A stretch of DNA of 16,570 bases from Ichthyophonus hoferi (GCA_002751075.1 NAOQ01000639.1:16276-32845); one strand, 5' to 3'. Shown: positions 1-9,860, numbered from the stretch's first letter. Translations and numbers: made by a program. The notes: generated by a model not told the origin, from the letters alone.

Positions 1-4
1 GTAG

Positions 5-6
<2 letters not shown>

Positions 7-35
<29 letters not shown>

Positions 36-82
36 TGTATGTATGTATGTATGTATGTATGTATGTATATATATATATATAT
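7..82. repeat. (GTAT)n microsatellite followed by (AT)n
   Basis: About fifteen near-perfect GTAT tetranucleotide units run straight into an AT dinucleotide run. It lies beyond the last visible exon of the ABCC gene, presumably in an intron. Frames open across it encode only repeated MYVC-like peptides and are not genes. Confidence 0.95.
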
Positions 83-476
83 GGGGCTAATAATGATAGA
101 ATACAGAGGTATATATATATATTATCAATTATATCTACCAATTATATTATGTATATTATTAATAGTTTCCTCCAATTGGTTGTGTGGTATATAGAACATG
201 ACATCATTTCTTTCATATTACTATAAAAGAAATAATTAGGATACGTATATATAATTATAGAACGAATTACATTAACAATATTTTAATGAAACAATGGAAA
301 GATTGGGTAAAACATTTCGCATATACCATGACGGGTTAAAGTACTAAAGTATATTAATTATACATAATTAAAATATTGCAGAAGTAATTAAATGTATAAA
401 TATAGGTGTGCTACTTTTATAACAGTTCAATGAATAGTTAATCAAGTCATTAGTGACCAATTAATTAATTAATTAC
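83..476 (-). other. AT-rich stretch after the last visible ABCC exon, probably intron
   Basis: The stretch follows the donor of the 477-533 exon (AAG|GTAATT on the minus strand). I found no next ABCC exon here: no frame resembles the first TMD1 helix that should follow. The gene most likely continues beyond base 1 of the window. Confidence 0.5.
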
Positions 477-3400
477 CTTAGTTATGGCCATAACAACAGA
501 TGGTCTCTTCTTTTTTAGTTCCTTATGCCATTGCTGTCCAGCCCACCACCAATTAAATTTAATTAGTGTTCACTCATATTGGCGCTCATTAATACTAATT
601 AAGGTGTGGTGATTTCATTGAAGTAAGCTAAATTGCCATACTTACCTCATACTACCCTTCATTAGTGTATACTAATAGTCATGGGTGCTCATTAGTGCTT
701 ATTAACGAGAAGCCAATAAGCATGGCCCCCATTACGCCCGTCCTTCCATACATAGGTTTAAAGTAAGTACTCTGATTATAATAAAATAGATATAATAGGC
801 ATATATAACTGGAGAGTTATTTTATTATATAGATATGATAGGTTCATATATATATATCCTAGTGCATACTCAAATAATTATTCCATACTAAACTTAAACC
901 ATGTAAAATTATATTACTGGTCAATATAAATCTCTTCCAATTGGAGAAGATTCTATTTATATCACCCACTTACATGATTGAATTGCTTGGAGATTTCCTC
1001 TGACCTAATATCCTTATTTAGATCCCATAGATCTGATTGACGAATGGGATTATTATATCCTTCATACATCAAATCACTCATCCACTGAAATGTCACTCGA
1101 CTTAAAAACCCTGCCTCCTTCTCAGGACAGGGATACTAAATCCCATATATGGTTATTAATGTTAGTAAATGATTGGCTACCATAAAAATATATTTAACAT
1201 GTAAATATTTATAGCCAACGTCGATGAATAGGGGCGGAGAATTAAATTTTTACATTTATATATAACCAATGAATATATTATATTAACGTGTTATATATAG
1301 CCAGAACAAGGCATAATATTTCTACCATAAATAGCAATACATATATACTGCATTAATCATTGTAAATATATTTGTAATAGCGTTTTTGAATATATTACAA
1401 ATTATTAATACAACATCATATCATATCTAAATATAGATCCGTATGCCACCAACCATTGGTCTTTTACATTTATAACTATATATTAAATATTGTATATCAA
1501 ACACGTGCATAGCCATGCCCATATAAGGACTGTCTATTATTACTGTATTATAATTATAATGATTTAATTAGCAGCTAGGGCCTGTGCTTGATAAGGTCAA
1601 TATAAAGACATGATTCCTCACCAATCATCATACTCTGTATGGCTATATATGCACATCATATTGTATTATATTATAGAATCTCATTATATAATATATGGAA
1701 AAAATATATATTGGCCTAAAATAAAACATATAGACCAATAAATATACAGACAAATCACGCACCACATCCTCGTCCTCATCATTATCCAATAGCTTGTAGG
1801 GAGCCCGAGGCTCAGCCACCAATGACAGCAAAGCAACCAGTGCACAGCATATATATGACACAAGGGTAGTGTACACGTGTATGCAATGCTGCCAATTAGA
1901 ACAGCTCTGTAGATGAAATAGAATAGTATTGGATTAGTCTAGTAGGTCTATCATATATAGGGACATGTCTACCATATTTAGTAATATGCTTACCATGTAT
2001 AGTACCGCGTCCACCATATATAGTAACATGTCTACTATAATAGGTAACATAACTATATATACATGCACACAGCCCTATACTATAGGAGCACACCTCTACT
2101 ACCATATGCAATCACTATGCCGATCTCTAGATCTACATACCTTCCCTAGATCCCCCGTGACGGATACCATATTAGGCAGATAGCAAACCACAGTTACCAA
2201 AAAAAATACACTAAGAGTGTGACAGTGGCCTTGATTTTGTTGATGATTTTTAACCAATAGCATACAAGCTAGCATCTATATACGGGAATAGTTAGGAATA
2301 AATTATTAATACATTAATATTATGATAGCCAAAACGGCGTTTTTCACCAATCATAACGCGTTACATTGCTTAAATTTCTAAATTTCTAAAATTTCCGCTC
2401 AAATTTGCACCAATCACAATTAATAATCACATAAATTTGCATATATTTCCCGTTCTATTTGTTCTTCTTATCCAATCATAACGTATAATCAGTAGTTTAA
2501 ATGGAATAAAATGATAGGTTAATGATTTTGATTAATAGATTCGATCGCATATTCTTCCCTTTTTGAGCCTTATCCTGTCAGCATCTCTAAAACAATTAAA
2601 ATCATACCTCATAATAATTGGTTAATGCATTTAGTAGTCGTATAGACCCAATAAAAACTAATAGTTAAAATACTAAAGTGAAGTTATAAACTGCAAGATG
2701 GTTGGCTTTTCCTAATTATAAACTAATTTCAATTAGACCTATAATCACGGGTACACCAACACTATATATAGGCATTGTACTGATCAATTGTACGGTAGAA
2801 TGACAACTCTTAAGTTTTAAATTTAAAGTACCCAATAGAATGTTATAATTTGTCGCGTAGATTCACTCACAGAAGAGTAAAAAAAAAAAAAAATGATGAT
2901 CAGTCCTTTACAACGTTTAAAAAATACACATATGCACACTATTTTGCATACGATGACACATACATTCATACATACATACATACATACATACATACTATCA
3001 TACATACATATATACATACATACATACAAACATACATATATACATACAAACATACATACATATATAAAAACATACATACATACATACATATATACATATA
3101 CTTACCAATGTCAGCGAGGTTAGGCCAGGCACTATAATACTATATATGGTTATATGTCTAATCAAAAAGTGATATACAATAGACGATATAAAGTTCGCTA
3201 ACTGTCCAATCAGGGTCAGTAGTACCAGTCCCTGCACAATGATTGGTTAACACAGAGATGGAAAAATATTTTACATGCAGTTTATTTTTTTGGGCGTCTA
3301 AATAAAGTATTTTTAATATATACATAATATGAGTGTGATGTGTGTGATGTATAATTGGATAATGTAATGAGCGTGAGAATATTATAATGTATTATACCCG

Positions 3401-4820
3401 ATTATACTGAATTTTATCGTGTTATCTTACTTAATTTACTTTTTATTGTATTACGTTGGATTGTACTATATCCTATTATATTACATTATATAGCTTTGTA
3501 TTTCATTATATTATATTAATTTATATTGCATTATATTTCATTATTTACTTCCATAATATAGTACATTATTAGATAAAACATAATATTATAGATATATACT
3601 ACATAATGTATAATATATACATACTATATACTGTAGAATGATATGTTCAATATACTATATAAGACATATATAGTATATATAGTGTATAATAGATATATAG
3701 TTAATTTTCACATACAGCCAATAAGACCTAATATACTAATTGCATACTAATTACGTACTAATTTAAAAATATAGAGCCAACTGGTCATAGAACTGCTTAA
3801 ATTGGGTCGCTTGTATAATTGAGCCAATCGATAGACTCCCGGTAACAGCATATAGGCCAATGGAATCACCGCCATACCCAGGTACCCATGCCCAGCTAAC
3901 ATCTTGTACATCTTTGCAATGGCGTCCTATAAGGGTAAAAAATACATTTTAATATTTTTCACTCTATTATATGATTTGTGGGCATTATAAATTATATTTT
4001 TAATTTTTAATTTTTAGCCTGCCTTTAATTGGCCAATTGTTTGAATCGTATATCTTTTATGTAACCTATTTTGGTCATAATGCTAGTATATTACTATATT
4101 ATTAAATTATGATATTATTATACTACCATACTATTATACTACTATACTATTAGATTAATATACTATTAAATAATCATACTATTATATTATTATAGAATCA
4201 TATTATTACGCAATTATATTATTATATTATTGTACTATCATACTATTATACTATTATATTGTTATATTATTATATTATTATATTAATATATTACTAGATT
4301 ATCGTACTATTCTACTATAACAGTATACTATTACAGTATTATACTATCATACTATCATATTATAATATTATATTACTAGATTATTATACGGTTATAATAT
4401 TACACTATTTTGCTATTATACTCTTATGTTCTCAAGTTATTATATTAGTATAATATTATACTATTATACTATTTTACTATTAAACTATTATACTACTACA
4501 ATATAAAAATATAATGCATACATAAATGCTATTTATAAATATACACAAACACGCCTGAATACACATGCATATTTATATACCCACATACATATATGAAAGG
4601 TAATATATATATATATATATATATCATCATACAAACATAGATACTTATCTACCTACCTACCTACACATATATTACATATATATATATATATATATATATC
4701 TACCTAAACATGTACCTAAACATGTACATGCATGCATTCATACATATGGATAAACACAAAGACATCACTAACCAAAAGGATGTTGCCGTCGATGGGGTCA
4801 GCCAGCTCAATTGACTCCAT
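477..4820 (-). CDS. ABCC1-like: ABCC/MRP-type ABC transporter, N-terminal exons (partial gene)
   Basis: ABCC (multidrug-resistance-protein) transporters use ATP to export organic anions and glutathione or other conjugates. Seven exons read on the minus strand: 4773-4820 (ATG), 3759-3926, 3112-3231, 2141-2275, 1763-1906, 974-1135, 477-533; about 278 codons. All six introns are phase 0. The product has five hydrophobic segments (GMAVIPLAYMLLPG; KLGLVLLTLIGQ; IYSIIVPGLTSLTL; SVFFLVTVVCYLP; YICCALVALLSLVAEP), the TMD0 fold of long MRPs. Then come YPCPEKEAGFLSRVTFQW and EGYNNPIRQSDLWDLNK, which closely follow the human MRP1 pattern (PCPE..A.FLSR.TFWW, GY..PL..SDLW.LNK), and WHKELKKKRPS, like the basic end of linker L0. 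About 30 residues precede the first helix, as in MRP1. Both ATP-binding domains lie off the left edge, so the exact paralog cannot be named. The first exon is the least certain: its donor is GTTAGT. The 1763 donor (GTG|GTGCGT) has an in-frame alternative at 1748. No other long-MRP member (ABCC2, 3, 6, 8-10) is excluded. Confidence 0.88.
1944..2048. repeat. Five-copy 21-bp tandem repeat in an ABCC intron
   Basis: Five diverged 21-bp units start at 1944, 1965, 1986, 2007 and 2028, each a variant of atgtctaccatatatagtaac. Because 21 is a multiple of three, frames stay open on both strands and read as seven-residue repeats (MSTIYSN-like on plus). It lies wholly within the intron between the 2141-2275 and 1763-1906 exons, so the reading frames are a by-product of the period. 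Confidence 0.8.
2878..2893. repeat. Short poly-A tract
   Basis: A run of about 14 A lies inside the third ABCC intron. On the gene's own strand it is a poly-T tract. It has no other visible role. Confidence 0.7.
2956..3102. repeat. (CATA)n microsatellite with interruptions
   Basis: Tandem CATA units with CATATATA and CAAACATA variants run over about 145 bp. They end about 9 bp from the donor of the 3112-3231 exon, so the repeat lies just inside the intron. The ORFs on both strands here (IHTYIHTY, MYVCMYVC) come from the repeat. Confidence 0.95.
4080..4505. repeat. Degenerate TATTATACTA minisatellite-like array
   Basis: About 420 bp of imperfect tandem tattatacta, tattatatta and actattatac units sit in the first ABCC intron (3927-4772). 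The same unit recurs at about 8384-8500, and a related tagtaatata form appears inside RAB7 intron 1. It makes the intron the longest in this gene (846 nt). Confidence 0.8.
4596..4702. repeat. Compound (TA)n, (CTAC)n, (TA)n microsatellite
   Basis: Two TA runs (about 4600-4624 and 4677-4699) flank a short CTAC run at about 4649-4663. It lies about 70 bp from the donor of the first ABCC exon, inside intron 1. Confidence 0.85.
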
Positions 4821-5593
4821 CGTGTTGCTGGGGTGTGTTTCATTTAATAATTAGTAAGGTCCGACTTTATACTGTCAGATTAAATACTATATAATACTAT
4901 ATTGATATATATATAAATATGGATAGATACTAAATTACTATAACAATAGTAGCATAGTACATTACATCATATTATATATTATTATATTATAATGTTCTCT
5001 TTCTTCCTACCTTCAACACACCTTCAACCAGAAATTATATTGTATATAAATAAAATATATCTATATATTAGAACAGCAGTATTGCTATTACTACTATTGC
5101 TATTAATGTTGCTACACTAAAACGTAATCAGTACGCATGCATGCTGCATGCACATACTGGCGTCGAGATCTATTTGTTCTTAGGCTTTTTTGGTTAGAAC
5201 AAACTATTACATCTCCAGATCTCCATCGCTCCCTTTCCATTGGTCTGAAATTTCTAGTGGGATAAATCTCATCTTCTTGATTGGCCATCAATTGGCTACT
5301 AAGGACCACTTATTATTGGCTGTAATTGGTTATATATTTATATATATAATATAATAATGGTTATATACATATCATATAATAGTTATATATATGGATACAG
5401 TCAAATTAACGTAAGAAAAAGAAAAAGAAAGGCTAAGATAACAAAACAAAAACAAAAAGCAAAAAAAAAAGTAAACGAGTATGAAAATGAGAATGGGGAC
5501 AGAATAACACGAGGCTTGATGTTTAGTGGGGTTATTGGATGAGACCCTTTAAGTAGCAAAAATAAGCAAAGACGAAGTGATCTTTGAATGAGC
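4821..5593. other. Upstream flank of the ABCC gene; no gene seen
   Basis: The stretch separates the ABCC start from the tentative gene whose end is near 5594. It should contain the ABCC promoter. ATTGG pentamers cluster at 5241-5335 (ccattggtct, gattggccat, aattggctac, tattggctgt, aattggttat), which on the ABCC strand are five CCAAT-box-like sites. The 65-codon minus frame at 5112-5309 and the lysine-rich A-rich frame at 5357-5542 look like composition artefacts. I see no exon here that I can support. Confidence 0.5.
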
Positions 5594-6720
5594 TTAGACC
5601 AATCGTTTGAGCTGTAAGAAGAATGTAACGTACATTCTTCAATCAACCAATATGGAACCAATCATTTCATGATCGGCTCTCGGAACTTTAGCCGAATTAC
5701 GTGTTACGTGTTCATTTCGAACTATCGGAAGAACAATTCACTCAGTGATGCAGTCGTGCTGGTTTTACCTGGATGTTTGGGGGCTCCGGTAGTGGAGTCT
5801 CGTGAGCTCGAGACTTAAACACGGATTTATGCTGTTCTGTATCCATCATCTCTGTGCTAGACGTGTCTAATGATGATTGTCCCGGGTAGTCAATGGAAAG
5901 TTGTGTTTCCGTGACTTCTGTAGTATCTGCCGTGTTAAAGTTTTGCCCTGTTGTACAGCCAATGAGTTGAAGGCCTAGGTAGCTGTTGGTTATTTTCAGA
6001 GGACGTCCGAAAGATTAAGGTGTGCAAAGGCATTAAGAAAAGTTGGTTCCTGTGTTGTCAAATCCGTTTTTTTTCACGGATAGGAGGAGGGGTAGAGCGA
6101 GAGGTTCACTGTGTTGTAGCCACGACAGGCTAGCTGTCCTGTAGGGCCGGAGTCTCGTTGTCCTGTGTAAAGCAGAGTGGCACAGTAGAAGATTTGATGC
6201 AATATATTGCATGGGTAGCAATACAACGTATTGAACACGTAGTGGAACGGAGAATAGTGGCGCAGTAGAAGCGTGTTGGACCCGTAACCCTACAGCAATC
6301 TGTGGTAGTTCTAGTGACTTGTCCACAGGTTTGGGGGTAACCAATTGAGTGTTGTATAATAGGACTATATATATATTATGATATTGGCTAACAAATAATA
6401 AATGAATGCAAAGCTTTGTGTGTCCCACGAACGTATTCGCATTTTTCCCATATCGGTATTACATACGTATACAGGCTTGTGGTGTTGCCGCGTATGCCCG
6501 GGTGTGCTGGGGCGTTTATTGGTTGTTTCTTTTTTCTTTTATCATTTTCAGATCTTTATTTGTCGCAGATATCAATCGTAGTTCACTTTGTTCATCAATG
6601 TAAATGAGCGTAAGGATCCTTATTGAAAAATTAACTTACCTGTTTAAGAACTAAAATTCCATGGCCACAGAATCTTAAACTAATGTTATTCAAATGAACT
6701 AATATTGGACCAATCATCAT
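5594..6720 (-). CDS. Unrecognised multi-exon gene, tentative model
   Basis: I do not recognise this product. Exon candidates on the minus strand, in order: 6640-6720 starts ATGATGATTGGT, encodes 27 residues (MMIGPILVHLNN...CGHGILVLKQ) and ends at a perfect donor CAG|GTAAGT; a short exon near 6482-6514 (HTRAYAATPQA); an exon from about 6373 containing PKPVDKSLELPQIA at 6294-6335; one from about 6158 (QRDSGPTGQLACRGYNTVN); 5769-5982, the strongest, 71 open codons rich in S, T, D and E (EVTETQLSIDYPGQ, SSLDTSSTEMMDTEQ, ETPLPEPPNIQ), between acceptor AACCAACAG and donor GTAAAA; and a final 5594-5611 (LKRLV, stop) behind the acceptor TTCTTCTTACAG. The phases of the 6640-6720, 6.5 kb, 6.37 kb and last two exons can be made to agree; the joins between 6294 and 5982 are guesses. 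No signal peptide or known domain is evident. The sequence could instead be a decayed gene. The 14-codon core recurs at 14380-14421. Confidence 0.35.
5618..5640. other. Hairpin: 10-bp inverted repeat
   Basis: The arms gaagaatgta and tacattcttc are perfect inverted repeats around a 3-nt acg loop. The hairpin overlaps the polypyrimidine tract and acceptor proposed for the last exon of the unknown gene (acceptor at 5612), so on that transcript it could hide the splice site. That effect is inference. Confidence 0.6.
5641..5716 (-). repeat. Direct repeat copy 1, resembling the first-exon region at 6695-6763
   Basis: The segment aligns with 6695-6763 at roughly 70% identity with two short gaps. 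Shared blocks on plus are accaatca, catgatc, gccgaattac and gttcatt. On minus it contains ATGATTGGT and a short MIG.ILV reading like the start of the unknown gene, which soon stops. It lies inside the last proposed intron of that gene and is probably a decayed copy of promoter plus exon 1. Confidence 0.5.
6176..6271. repeat. 16-bp direct repeat, 80 bp apart, around a 16-bp palindrome
   Basis: The sequence agtggcacagtagaag (6176-6191) recurs at 6256-6271 with one mismatch. Between the copies lies a perfect palindrome, atgcaatatattgcat, at 6197-6212. The 80-bp period is not a multiple of three, so the two copies are read in different frames, which argues against one continuous coding frame here. 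Confidence 0.6.
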
Positions 6721-6763
6721 GATCCGCTTGTTACCCGAAAATAGGCCGAATTACAGGTTCATT
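6695..6763 (-). repeat. Direct repeat copy 2, over the proposed first exon of the unknown gene
   Basis: This is the partner of 5641-5716. It holds the ATGATG start proposed for the unknown gene and an adjacent CCAAT/ATTGG pair (attggaccaat, 6704-6714). The spacing between the two copies is about 1050 bp and both point the same way. Confidence 0.5.
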
Positions 6764-7031
6764 CAGAGTTAACGCTCTTGCAACACCAAAGAAATGCCTA
6801 AAATAAATATTTTTGTTTTGAAACCTTACTCCTGGCCTATGCGGATTATTTCACCTAGGGCGTAAAAAATCTGAAAATATATATATATATATATATATAA
6901 AAAGAACTTTAATATGATGACTACTTAACTGTAAGCTTGCCACTCACTAAAGGAACTATATAACATAACATTCAGAAGTGACTGTGGCATGGCACCCAAT
7001 GTAAAAGAAAGACGGAAGACAGTTCACCACA

Positions 7032-7109
7032 CTATAGGTTAAATGTTTCTGTTCGCCCTGGTTCTGCCTCTGGCTCGGTCTCTCGCTCTGGCATCTGGGC
7101 GTCTGCCAA
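7032..7109 (-). CDS. Possible acidic terminal exon
   Basis: Twenty-five open codons on the minus strand end in TAG, right after a fair acceptor (ttacctcaactgtcag). The peptide is acidic and proline-rich (MPERETEPEAEPGRTETFNL). The local G+C is well above the surroundings. I could not find a convincing upstream exon, and other frames of this stretch are open too, so this is a candidate only. Confidence 0.22.
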   Translation of the reverse strand: MADAQMPERETEPEAEPGRTETFNL

Positions 7110-7419
7110 CTGACAGTTGAGGTAATATGGGTGTGTTTCCAAGTTGCTTTGCACGTTACTTTCGTGTCACTTTTAAGCTGGAAATGCTGATAGTTCAAAT
7201 GCAGATTTGAAGCCAGTGTGTATATGTAATAAAATTAATTTTCCACACGTAGAGGTCAGTGGATGGATGTAGGGTTGGGGTGAAGTATTTTTAGCATTCT
7301 TGGATTGTTAACTTAATAGAATTACCAGGTTTTGTGACCATGACAAATTAAACTTTTTCTACTACCATGTTGTGAATAATAAGTAGAAACAGCGTTCCTG
7401 TTACTTATATTCGTTTAGA

Positions 7420-7694
7420 AGAAGAGAAAATCTCAAACTAAGCGGGATTTTAAAGTGTCTCTTTTTATACATAGAGTATATAAATGCTAATATATATATT
7501 TTTTTTTATTAAACAAGTCGGCAGGACTTGTCTTAGGCAGGATATCTAGGCAATGTGTTTTCTGGATCCCGAAATGTATGAATTGAAATGGCTATAGAGT
7601 CGTAGAGCCTCTACCATTGGCTGGTTCAATTTTGGTAAATCATCTAAGATCGCCGTGTAACTAATAGATTGCACAAACTATTTTCCAAGGCTAA
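7420..7694 (-). repeat. Dispersed repeat, copy A
   Basis: The stretch aligns with the reverse complement of about 15504-15782 at roughly 65-70% identity over some 250 bp. The best shared block is acttgtcttaggcag. A stem-loop, acaagtc-ggcag-gacttgt, is kept in both copies. On minus, both copies share the peptide LDILPKTSPADLF in a gap-free alignment of 27 codons. The class of element is unknown: I see no clear terminal repeats or target duplication. Confidence 0.65.
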
Positions 7695-8383
7695 ATATGC
7701 CATAACAATTGCTAATATAATAAATGTTTATAGCTATATAAAGAAATACCCAAAATTAATTAAATATTTCGGTTTTAGCACATTACAATAGGGGTTATAG
7801 GTCCATCAAGCTTCTACGAGCTAATTTCTTGTTGCCAATCCATGTAGTAATTATCTCATCCATGCTCAAGGTGACAACTGAGATTTACAAGCAGAGAGTT
7901 TAAGACAAAAAATGAATGACCTTTATTTAATATCATTACAGAACCAAGAATTTGCGATATGTCTCAGACAATTCCTTTGTATACTTTCTAAACATAACAT
8001 TATATATGTATAACATGTTAGAATCCAGTATTAATTAATTAGATAGTTACAGTCATTGATACTTTGTCTGTGTTATATATGTAGTAATATTTGTCAGTTC
8101 CCTCCAAATAGTATGTTCCAGTGCAATTGTTAAAATAACCTGACCTTGTATGAACCTTGCCTATAATTTCTCTTCTGTGTTGTGATGATATATTAGGTAT
8201 TTTGCTACTATCTGTTCTAATAAGATTGCCATTGTTAATTAGTCGAGGTATTTAAGTCAACTGGGAGCTCATAAATAATAAAACATCAGACCTACCAAGC
8301 TCACCATGGTGTGTTTTAATATACGATATGTTGAAACCATTCTATGGTTTTCAAGATAATATATTAAACACTTATGTTGTCAT

Positions 8384-8500
8384 ATTATTATACTCTTATA
8401 CTACTATACTATTATACAATTATATTATTACATTATTGTACTATTATATTATTATACTACTATCCTACTATCCTATTATATATTATGCTCTTGTATAATT
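8384..8500. repeat. TATTATACTA-type microsatellite
   Basis: Imperfect units of ttatta, tactat and tatac repeat over about 115 bp. It is the same family of units as 4080-4505 in the ABCC intron. Confidence 0.75.
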
Positions 8501-8579
8501 ATAAGATTGTACTGTACTATATACATATACGTACTACTATACATATCTCAAACAGATTACAGGTCTGCGTTATATGCCA

Positions 8580-8589
8580 CCATATATGG
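8580..8589. promoter_or_regulatory. CArG-box-like site
   Basis: CCATATATGG matches CC(A/T)6GG, the site bound by SRF/MADS-box factors. It is palindromic and lies about 1.4 kb upstream of the RAB7 start. In DNA this AT-rich a chance match is likely. Confidence 0.2.
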
Positions 8590-8905
8590 CGGCAGTAGTA
8601 AAACTATTTATATTTTTTGACATATTTTGTTGGAGCATATATTATTTTTTTAAATTATTTCTAATGTCTTTATTTATTGGTTTTTGCATGTGTTTTATTT
8701 ATTTATTATCTGTTCTTAATCAAATAATAGAGATTATCTATCAATCCCACGTTGTACTGATTCAGATTCAGATTAATTCCTGCCAACCACATTAGGTATC
8801 TAATTCCAACCGAATTCAGTCTCACCGCATCACATGTGTTTTTGGATGGTATAAACTAATTACGGTTTGGTTGAAATGAGGCTTCTGGTTTTGTTTACAT
8901 TATAG

Positions 8906-8934
8906 TCCGCCGCCCAACATGCGTCATTGCCAAG
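8906..8934 (+). promoter_or_regulatory. GC-rich island with splice-like borders, possible 5' untranslated exon
   Basis: Twenty-nine bases starting tccgccgcccaac stand out from the AT-rich surroundings. They are preceded by ttgtttacattatag (acceptor-like) and followed by gtagtg (donor-like). A noncoding RAB7 exon about 1 kb upstream of the start codon is one reading; a short promoter element is another. Confidence 0.25.
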
Positions 8935-9660
8935 GTAGTGGCATAAAATAAAGACGTAAATTTACCCTACATTTTTTTCTTTTCTATAATTTTAGGGTAT
9001 ATATTCGCTCTGTTTTTTGATATTAAATGGATTTCATGATGCAATTATTGGAACATGTGAAATAGATTACAATGATTTCTTAATTTAATAATTAATTATA
9101 TTCGTACGTTAAATTCATCCTAATTATTATTATCTGTTATTGCAATACTAATCAATATTAAATCTTATTTAGTAACATGTAGGACAATAGCGAGTTTATC
9201 TACCTATCAAACCTAGATAGTAATGATTTGGTTTGATTAATGGTAGATAATAAATAAATAGACTATCTTTTATTTTCTAATACACATAAATAAACAAATA
9301 GGGAATCACTGTAAATTATTACAATGCTCCAACAATAATTACTACTATACATAATCCGACTTTTGACGTACCAATCTTATATTAAATGATGCCATATGAC
9401 AGGATGTTTTTATGTTATTAGGTAATTATATCGCACTCTTTGTCAAGTCTAGCTTTAATTCTAGATTAGACCAAACGCCAATACAATAGTTACATGTATA
9501 TATAGGCTTTATTTTACCTCCTTTTAAAATAATAATAATCATTATATTAATAATAGTAATAGTCTAGTAATATATTTTCTGTATAGATAGATAAATAGAA
9601 CGATAGATAATCATGTGTCTGATCCGATAACAACATTTAGTAGTTATTTGTTTATGTAAG

Positions 9661-9668
9661 TGACGTCA
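9661..9668. promoter_or_regulatory. CRE palindrome TGACGTCA
   Basis: This is the full consensus cAMP-response element bound by CREB/ATF bZIP factors. It lies 304 bp upstream of the RAB7 start codon, a sensible promoter position. Function is inferred from the motif alone. Confidence 0.35.
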
Positions 9669-9844
9669 TTACATATTTGAACGCTACTATTCATATTTTG
9701 ATAAGAATAAGCAAGATATTTCATAATTATTCATTGAAAGTTGAGTATTATAAATTATTCTAACGTAAATATTGTATAATTTACATGAGAATTATATTAT
9801 TATGCATGATATAACAGGAATATACCTGCTATTCCATTAACACC

Positions 9845-9860
9845 AATCCTACGTAGGATT
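9845..9860. promoter_or_regulatory. 16-bp perfect palindrome upstream of RAB7
   Basis: AATCCTACGTAGGATT is a perfect palindrome 112 bp before the RAB7 ATG, overlapping a CCAAT pentamer at 9843. It could be a dimeric factor site or part of the 5' leader. No known motif is claimed. Confidence 0.4.

Noticed and set aside
11-226. 71-codon plus frame
   Set aside because: The first part is a translated GTAT/AT microsatellite and the rest is AT-rich filler with no homology signal.
2823-3137. Overlapping 76-95-codon frames on both strands
   Set aside because: They are translations of the CATA microsatellite (IHTY and MYVC repeats). Only 3112-3231 on minus is a real exon.
5357-5542. 61-codon lysine-rich plus frame
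   Set aside because: It comes from a purine-rich aaagaaaa tract; no splice context or homology is apparent.
6033-6428. 131-codon minus frame, the longest in the window
   Set aside because: Only the part around 6294-6373 has support. The 80-bp repeat inside it is read in two frames, a different frame (QRDSGPTG) looks more coding near 6080-6158, and the first third is AT-rich.
7195-7320. 42-codon minus frame ending in GCT TAA (FELSAFPA)
   Set aside because: It is open with mixed composition but has no ATG, no good acceptor and competes with the 7032-7109 candidate. A run of this length is expected by chance in several places.
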